DNA of 64,000 bases from CAWCUU01 sp963798855 (GTDB lineage Bacteria > Gemmatimonadota > Gemmatimonadetes > Longimicrobiales > RSA9): assembly GCA_963798855.1 (NCBI GenBank), contig CAWCUU010000002.1, positions 1 to 64,000 of the forward strand, written 5' to 3'. How positions within the stretch are numbered: position 1 is the first letter of the stretch; the number at the start of each line of letters is the position of its first letter. Positions 59,610-64,000 of this stretch are shown here, in pieces. The notes beneath the pieces were generated by a model. It was given only the letters and a program-made list of their open reading frames with translations. It searched no databases and was not told the DNA's origin. A program made the translations under genes and the position numbers.

Positions 59610-59702
59610 TTCTAACAACCGGGTGCCGCCTGCGCTCGCTACGCTCGCTCCGGGGAACACGGCCCGCGTTGCGGGCCGCGTCGGCACCCTAGAACGTTAT
59701 CT
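59610..59702 (+). repeat. attC-like site 2
   Basis: R'' TTCTAAC (59610-59616) is the exact reverse complement of R' of site 1. Arms GGGTGCCG / CGGCACCC perfect; centre GCCCGCGTTGCGGGC folds. R' GTTATCT (59696-59702). 93 bases. Confidence 0.85.
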
Positions 59703-59909
59703 GAAAGCCACTGCCCGAACGACTACTCGCGGGAAGCACCTTGGACCAGACCGTCACTCGATTGGGCATAAGATGTTGAATGACATTGATCTTGACGTGT
59801 CCGAAACCTGGCAGGCACATTGATCGGCGTTCTTGCGGTTGAATACAAGTTGGACGTCACACTACATAGGCGGCTGATTTCGAAATGGCGGCCGCAGCCC
59901 AGGAGTGGC

Positions 59910-60386
59910 ATGGAGACGCGAGAGGCTAAATGGAAGGTGGTGGGGTCGGTTCTCGGGGCATTGGGTGTCATCGGATCGCTTGTATTCGTGGCGTTGGAGA
60001 TCCGTCAGAATACCGAGGCCGTGCGGAGCGCAACGATACAGGCTATCTCGGAGCAATCGTTCACCGCAGTGGCCCAGCTCGTCGAGAATGCCGAGCTCCG
60101 CGCAGCTTACGAGGCGGCCACCACGGGAGCGGCTCTCACTCCCGAGCAACGTTTCCACCTGAAGGTGTTTTACCTCGGGATCATGCGGATCCAGCAAAAC
60201 CGGTATCTCCAATCTCAGCTTGGCGTACTCGATCTGAAAACGCTCCTTTTCGTCGGTGGGCGAGGTGGCGCGTACCGTTTGCCATTCTTCGCCGAGTACT
60301 GGGCGGAAGATCGCGACCAATATCCCGCTGAGTTCCAAGACTTCGTTGAGAGCGTACTGCTTCCCGAAAGCGGGGGCTCTCCCTAA
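59910..60386 (+). CDS. Cassette 3: single-pass membrane protein
   Basis: 158 residues from ATG 59910 (AGGAG 5 bases upstream). Basic start METREAKWKV, transmembrane helix VVGSVLGALGVIGSLVFVALEI, then a soluble helical part (RQNTEAVRSATIQAISEQSF, QRFHLKVFYLGIMRIQQNRYL). Proteins of this kind recur in environmental genomes with unknown function and are frequent integron passengers. Confidence 0.65.
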   Translation: METREAKWKVVGSVLGALGVIGSLVFVALEIRQNTEAVRSATIQAISEQSFTAVAQLVENAELRAAYEAATTGAALTPEQRFHLKVFYLGIMRIQQNRYLQSQLGVLDLKTLLFVGGRGGAYRLPFFAEYWAEDRDQYPAEFQDFVESVLLPESGGSP

Positions 60387-60611
60387 GCGTCGACCGAATT
60401 GTGTTGCAGGCCCGGCGGCGCTGCGTGACGAGGAGTTGGTGCTGCCGCAAGTGCTTTCGCGGCAGATCGCTGCGCTCGATGGCGAACGCGAATCTGCGGG
60501 AGCAGGTTTCGGAGTAGTAGGAGATCTCGGCGGGGATCCAATCGACGTACACGAAGGGGTTGGTACGGCGCGTCCATGCAGATCGCCATGCCGGCACGAG
60601 CAGTGGCCATC
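60387..60611. other. Non-coding tail of cassette 3
   Basis: 225 bases without a convincing gene. Short open frames on the minus strand (for example with NPFVYVDWIPAEISYYSETC) have no start signal I can trust. It may be a decayed gene of a merged cassette. Confidence 0.4.
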
Positions 60612-60757
60612 AGATAACACGCTGGGTTTACGCCGCGCCGCGCTGACGCGCGGCTGCCACGCAGCCTATGAAGGAGGTAGCCCGGGAAGGGCGTGGAACC
60701 TCCTGCGCCGCCCTTGCGGTCGGCTCCGGAGGTTAGTAAACCGCGGAGACGTTATCG
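60612..60757 (+). repeat. attC-like site 3
   Basis: R'' AGATAAC (60612-60618) is the exact reverse complement of R' GTTATCT of site 2. Arms GGGTTTAC / GTAAACCG almost perfect. R' GTTATCG (60751-60757). 146 bases with several internal inverted segments. Confidence 0.8.
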
Positions 60758-60822
60758 GACATGCGCTTCGGCTTCGCGGTAGTTTCGAAGATGCCGGAGA
60801 TCTGGTAAGACCGGGGGGTGTG

Positions 60823-61082
60823 GTGCCAAAGGTTTCGGAATTCTTCGGGATCTCGATCTACATGTATTTCCGGGACCACGCTCCGCCGCATTTCCACGCG
60901 CGGTACGGCGGGACGGAAGCTCTGGTGCGATCGAGGATCTGTCGGTGATGGAGGGGAGTTTACCGCCGAGAGCCTTGGGTTTAGTCATGGAGTGGGCCAG
61001 TTTACACCAGACGGAGCTGGCGGAAGCATGGAGCCGAGCGCAGGCGCATGAAGCGCCCGGAAGGATCGATCCTCTGAGCTGA
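60823..61082 (+). CDS. Cassette 4: DUF4160 protein, one frame break
   Basis: Starts at GTG 60823 (PKVSEFFGISIYMYFRDHAP then PHFHARYGGTEAL), the typical DUF4160 N-half with H-x-P-P-H-F-H-A. A base is missing near 60923; the C-half continues in another frame as AIEDLSVMEGSLPPRALGLV and MEWASLHQTELAEAWSRAQ up to TGA 61080-61082. About 86 residues, normal for the family. Function unknown; nearly always followed by DUF2442, as here, and suspected to be toxin-antitoxin-like. Confidence 0.75.
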
Positions 61083-61090
61083 GGGCGGAG

Positions 61091-61342
61091 ATGTTGTATC
61101 AAATCGAGCAGGCCGAGGCGCGGCCGAACTACAGGCTTTGGGTCCGGTTCTCCAATGGCACCGAAGGCGAGGTGGACCTTTCGGGGCTCGTCGGCAAGGG
61201 CGTTTTCGTGGCTTGGCGCGATCAGAGCGTCTTCAATTCGGTCAGCGTCGACTTGGAGAGTGGTACCGTCACATGGCCAGGAGATATCGATCTCGCTCCA
61301 GACGCGCTCTACAAGGACATCTCCTCGGTAACCACGCCGTAG
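61091..61342 (+). CDS. Cassette 4: DUF2442 protein
   Basis: 83 residues, 8 bases after the DUF4160 gene. Y-R-L-W-V-R-F-S-N-G-T-E-G-E-V-D-L-S and FNSVSVDLESGTVTWPGDID with APDALY are the DUF2442 pattern (beta-rich, small). Ribosome site GGCGGAG. Partner of DUF4160. Confidence 0.82.
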   Translation: MLYQIEQAEARPNYRLWVRFSNGTEGEVDLSGLVGKGVFVAWRDQSVFNSVSVDLESGTVTWPGDIDLAPDALYKDISSVTTP

Positions 61343-61365
61343 CGACCCTCGAGGGCGCGCACCTC

Positions 61366-61515
61366 AGATAACAAACGGTTGGCGCCTCCGCTCGCTTCGC
61401 GAGCTCCGGAGAACCCGCCGCCGCCGTCTGGAAGCTGGTGGGGCCGTCGTAGTCTCAAAGGAGATCTCGCGCTGGAGGTTTGGGCGCGGCGGGTCGCCAA
61501 TCTGGAACGTTAAGC
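61366..61515 (+). repeat. attC-like site 4
   Basis: R'' AGATAAC (61366-61372); the preceding R' is GTTATCG, one mismatch. Arms TTGGCG / CGCCAA. R' GTTAAGC (61509-61515). 150 bases; the left third is nearly identical to that of site 6 (GGTTGGCGCCTCCGCTCGC). Confidence 0.8.
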
Positions 61516-61597
61516 GCAACGGGATCCTTTGGGGGACGATCCTCGTGCAGTGGTGGGGTGTAGACTAGGTTTGAGGTCGGCCTCTACAGGAGGAGAT

Positions 61598-61810
61598 ATG
61601 GACTTGCAGGTGGTGCAGCGGTCCTCTGACGTTCTTGGCGGCACGCCGGTCTTTTCGGGGACCCGAGTTCCTGTGCAGAACCTCCTCGATTACCTGGAGG
61701 GTGGCGAGCGCCTCGACGATTTCCTTGAAGACTTTCCCACGGTGACGCGAGACCAAGCCGTAGCTTTCCTGGAGCAGGCTTCCAGCGCCTACCTCGACCA
61801 CGTCTCATGA
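61598..61810 (+). CDS. Cassette 5: DUF433 antitoxin
   Basis: 70 residues, AGGAGGAG before ATG 61598. SSDVLGGTPVFSGTRVPVQN continuing LLDYLEGGERLDDFLEDFPT and TRDQAVAFLEQ is the DUF433 winged-helix pattern. These are the regular antitoxin-like partners of DUF5615 PIN-like proteins, and the stop overlaps the partner start (ATGA). Confidence 0.88.
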   Translation: MDLQVVQRSSDVLGGTPVFSGTRVPVQNLLDYLEGGERLDDFLEDFPTVTRDQAVAFLEQASSAYLDHVS

Positions 61811-62127
61811 GACGCGTCCTCCTGGACGAAAACCTACCGAAGCGCCTCGCTCGAGAACTCGGAGATCAGACGAGCACGGTCCAGGAGCAGGGGTGGGCCG
61901 GCGTGGCCAACGGAGAGCTGCTCAGACGAGCTGCTGTTTCCTTCGATGTGCTCGTTACGGCGGACCAGAATTTCAATTACCAACAGAATCTCAAGAATGC
62001 AGGGCTCGGCGTGGTCATGGTCGCCGCCCCCAGCACCCGACTGGCTGACCTTGAGCCGCTGGTGCCGGAGATCCTCTCAGCAATTGAGCGCGTAAAGGTG
62101 GGTGAACTCCTCGAAGTGGGTCGATGA
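61807..62127 (+). CDS. Cassette 5: DUF5615 PIN-like toxin
   Basis: 106 residues. R-R-V-L-L-D-E-N-L-P-K-R-L at the N-terminus and D-V-L-V-T-A-D-Q-N-F in the middle are the acidic motifs of DUF5615 (Mut7-C/PIN-like) proteins. ATGA overlap with the DUF433 gene. Probable ribonuclease toxin. Confidence 0.88.
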   Translation: MRRVLLDENLPKRLARELGDQTSTVQEQGWAGVANGELLRRAAVSFDVLVTADQNFNYQQNLKNAGLGVVMVAAPSTRLADLEPLVPEILSAIERVKVGELLEVGR

Positions 62128-62180
62128 GTTGGAACTCTGGGGAGTTGCAAGGAGCGGGTAGTGCAGCCGGATCCCGCAGC

Positions 62181-62298
62181 GCTTAACAACCGGTGAGCGC
62201 CTGCGCGGCTTCGCCGCTCCGGCCCTGCGGGACACCGAATCCTCAGCGCCGCGTTGCGGCGCCTCCGATCCGGCGTCGCCAACCTGGAACCGTTATCT
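62181..62298 (+). repeat. attC-like site 5
   Basis: R'' GCTTAAC (62181-62187) is the exact reverse complement of R' GTTAAGC of site 4. R' GTTATCT (62292-62298). Centre GCGCCGCGTTGCGGCGC folds strongly. 118 bases. Confidence 0.85.
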
Positions 62299-62400
62299 GA
62301 CATGTTCCGCCAGTTTCCAGTCGTGCGTTTGGCTGATCGAGGTGGCCACGGGGGTCTCGGTCTATATCATAAACGAGTGAGCTTCTTCAAGGAGAAGGCC

Positions 62401-62643
62401 ATGCTAAGAGAGTACGTCAGGGGTGCCATGCATCGGGCGCACTACGAGATCCTAGAGGACGACGGAACGTACTACGGAGAGATTCCGGGATTCGAGGGTG
62501 TGTACGCGAATGCGGATTCCCTTGAGGCCTGCCGGGAGGAGTTGGAGGAAGTGCTGGAGGAGTGGGTGTTGTTCCGGGTTTCTCGAAGTCTCGAAGTCCC
62601 CGAAGTGAATGGCATCAACCTTCAAGTCCGGAAGGTAGGCTAA
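62401..62643 (+). CDS. hicB: Cassette 6: HicB-like antitoxin
   Basis: 80 residues, AAGGAGAAGG before ATG 62401. AHYEILEDDGTYYGEIPGFE continuing GVYANADSLEACREELEEVL and EEWVLFRV is the degenerate RNase-H-like fold of HicB; a C-terminal DNA-binding part is short or missing. Directly in front of hicA, the less common order for this pair but frequent for the UPF0150 subtype. Confidence 0.85.
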   Translation: MLREYVRGAMHRAHYEILEDDGTYYGEIPGFEGVYANADSLEACREELEEVLEEWVLFRVSRSLEVPEVNGINLQVRKVG

Positions 62644-62645
62644 GA

Positions 62646-62864
62646 ATGCCTCCCTTCGGTCCGATCAGCCGAAGGGATTTGGTTCGAGCGCTGAGGGACC
62701 TGGGATTTGACGGGCCGTTCTCCGGTGGCAAGCACCAATTCATGGTTCGTGGCGGAACCACAGTCCGAATTCCCAATCCTCACCGCGGTGGCATCGGTTT
62801 CGAGCTCCTCTCGCGACTTCTCCGGCAGGCGGGGATTCGCCGGGAGGAGTGGGAGGGAGTGTAG
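62646..62864 (+). CDS. hicA: Cassette 6: HicA-like mRNA interferase toxin
   Basis: 72 residues, 2 bases after hicB. ISRRDLVRALRDLGFDGPFS then GGKHQFMVRGGTTVRIPNPH is the dsRNA-binding-like HicA fold with catalytic His in G-G-K-H-x-x-M. It cleaves mRNA when not bound by HicB. Confidence 0.88.
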   Translation: MPPFGPISRRDLVRALRDLGFDGPFSGGKHQFMVRGGTTVRIPNPHRGGIGFELLSRLLRQAGIRREEWEGV

Positions 62865-62920
62865 GCCTGGCGGTTTGGCGCTTCCCGAGTGAACTGAAGG
62901 GCCACCGTGCGGAACACGTC

Positions 62921-63136
62921 AGCTAACATACGGTTGGCGCCTCCGCTCGCTGCGCGAGCCCCGGAGAACCCGCCGCGACCAGTCTGAAAGCTGGCGAAAT
63001 CTATAGCGCGGCCTGCGGCCGCTCCGGAGAACCCGCCTATTGGCGTGCGGGAGCTGGTGAGAGAACCGCAGTTTCGAAGGTGATCGCGCGCTGGAAGGTA
63101 GTGGCACGGCGGGTCGCCAACCTGGAACCGCTATGC
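62921..63136 (+). repeat. attC-like site 6, long and degenerate
   Basis: R'' AGCTAAC (62921-62927; one mismatch to the complement of R' of site 5). Arms TTGGCG / CGCCAA as in site 4. R' reads GCTATGC (63130-63136) instead of GTTRRRY. At 216 bases it is the longest; the motif CTCCGGAGAACCCGCC appears twice inside (about 62961 and 63022), as if two sites had fused. Confidence 0.7.
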
Positions 63137-63178
63137 GTAATATCCGCCGGCACCTATGTGGAGACGAGCTTGGATGAA

Positions 63179-63766
63179 ATGAGAGAGAGACGCGGTGGTG
63201 CCTACGAACTCCAGATCAGTCTGGATAACATTGAGCCCATGATCTGGCGGAGGGTCCTGCTGAAGAGCGATACCACCTTGCATGAGCTGCATCGGACAAT
63301 TCAGATGCTCTTCGGGTGGTATGACTACCACTTGTACCGATTCGAGGTCGGCGAACGCGAGTTCGAAGCGGCGGACGAGGAAGCTGAAGGTGAGGATTCG
63401 ACGAAGGCGCGGCTCGGGAAACTGGGCCTCGAGGTCGGTAGCAGCTTCCGGTATCTCTATGACTTCGGAGATGACTGGTGGCACACGGTCGAAGTCTTGG
63501 CCCATCGGCCCTCGGCCTCCCAGGATTGGCTGCCTTGGGTCATGGATGGAGCACGGAGGGGGCCGCCTGAAGACTGTGGGGGTCCTTCCGGGTACCAGGA
63601 AATCCAGGTGCTACTGAAACAACCGGCTGAGGACCTGGACGAAGAGGGACAATCGACGCTCGATTGGCTCGGGCCAGGCTTCGATCCGGAGGAATTCAGT
63701 GTGGCGCAGGCGCGGCATGATCTGATGTTGGCGTCTGCATGGGGTGCGCTGCGTAGGAAGCGATAA
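63179..63766 (+). CDS. Cassette 7: plasmid pRiA4b ORF-3-like protein
   Basis: 195 residues from ATG 63179; a TTG 9 bases upstream with GGAG in front is an alternative. YELQISLDNIEPMIWRRVLL, then TTLHELHRTIQMLFGWYDYH and LYRFEVGER, FRYLYDFGDDWWHTVEV and PPEDCGGPSGYQEI are the complete PRiA4_ORF3 pattern, a soluble protein of unknown function often carried by mobile elements. Confidence 0.85.
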   Translation: MRERRGGAYELQISLDNIEPMIWRRVLLKSDTTLHELHRTIQMLFGWYDYHLYRFEVGEREFEAADEEAEGEDSTKARLGKLGLEVGSSFRYLYDFGDDWWHTVEVLAHRPSASQDWLPWVMDGARRGPPEDCGGPSGYQEIQVLLKQPAEDLDEEGQSTLDWLGPGFDPEEFSVAQARHDLMLASAWGALRRKR

Positions 63767-63782
63767 TCAATCGCTTCCTACG
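63752..63782. terminator. 13-bp perfect hairpin at the end of the cassette 7 gene
   Basis: CGTAGGAAGCGAT / ATCGCTTCCTACG with AATCA loop; it includes the last codons of the ORF-3-like gene. Either a terminator without U-run or half of an unusual recombination site. Confidence 0.5.
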
Positions 63783-63790
63783 TGGCCACA

Positions 63791-64000
63791 GTGGGTACTG
63801 CTAGCGCCACGCGAACGCAGGATTGCGACTTGAGTGAAGCGCCAGCCTGGTACATCCTGATAGCCGCAATTGGGATCGGTGCGGCGTTCACGCATCCGAA
63901 AGAGCCAGAGAACTACACGCACCCGGGTAAGCTTCTGCTAGTCGGCTTTTCGAATGTCTTCGATCCGTCCCGTTTCACCGAGGAGGGAATTGCTTACAAC
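63791..64000 (+). CDS. Partial open frame at the window edge
   Basis: Open from at least GTG 63791 (GTG 63782 and TTG 63830 also possible) to the end: DLSEAPAWYILIAAIGIGAA, then FTHPKEPENYTHPGKLLLVG. One short hydrophobic segment near the N-terminus; the codon use is like the other cassettes. Not recognised; the rest lies outside. Confidence 0.45.
   Translation, partial: MGTASATRTQDCDLSEAPAWYILIAAIGIGAAFTHPKEPENYTHPGKLLLVGFSNVFDPSRFTEEGIAYN

Noticed and set aside
60383..60610. Minus-strand open frames of 75-138 codons in cassette 3
   Set aside because: No ribosome site, no family, and opposite to every other gene in the array.

Overview
The window is about 70% G+C chromosomal DNA of a Gram-negative, probably soil or sediment, bacterium. 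The gene families look like Gemmatimonadota: a BTAD/TPR regulator with one membrane helix, two large BNR/VPS10-type secreted proteins, DUF2339, the 180-kDa NAD-glutamate dehydrogenase, an M1 peptidase with HEAT repeats, many outer-membrane beta-barrels and lipoproteins. This is inference from families; no rRNA or other marker gene is present. No rRNA, tRNA or CRISPR array was seen.

Layout. 1-12.6 kb: two paralogous surface lipoprotein (adhesin-like) genes on the minus strand, each preceded by a c-di-GMP-I (GEMM) riboswitch, plus a decayed third relative; between them a BTAD regulator and a DsbA-type lipoprotein, then a membrane glycosyltransferase. 13.4-23.3 kb: an RHH/PIN toxin-antitoxin pair, ettA, a REC-PAS-GGDEF-EAL protein (making or degrading the c-di-GMP the riboswitches would read), and metabolic genes (cupin, SDR, ilvE, Rieske-FAD reductase). 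23.3-37.4 kb: BNR/VPS10 protein 1 flanked by 13-bp-period repeats, DUF2339 protein, an encapsulated-ferritin-like protein without an encapsulin neighbour, M1 aminopeptidase and NAD-GDH. 37.6-57 kb: amino-acid permease, a 276-bp MITE-like element touching a GAF histidine kinase, O-antigen-ligase-like protein, small envelope proteins, PRC-barrel, bactofilin, an Uup-type ABC-F, beta-barrels, threonine aldolase, and BNR/VPS10 protein 2.

57.1-64 kb is the most remarkable part: a tyrosine recombinase followed directly by an integron-like cassette array. Six attC-like sites separate compact cassettes carrying toxin-antitoxin-like pairs (AbiEii-type nucleotidyltransferase, DUF4160/DUF2442, DUF433/DUF5615, HicB/HicA) and small unknown genes. 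The R' end of one site is complementary to the R'' of the next site in most steps, which is the signature of real integron cassettes. The recombinase reads toward the array and lacks the insertion that defines classical IntI.

A caution: at least ten genes show a single-base frame break where the protein family clearly continues in another frame. The most economical explanation is residual insertion/deletion errors of a long-read assembly, though a few (a C4 tract just after an adhesin start; a repeat-coded signal peptide) sit where real phase variation could occur. Gene spans are given across the breaks and the breaks are stated.
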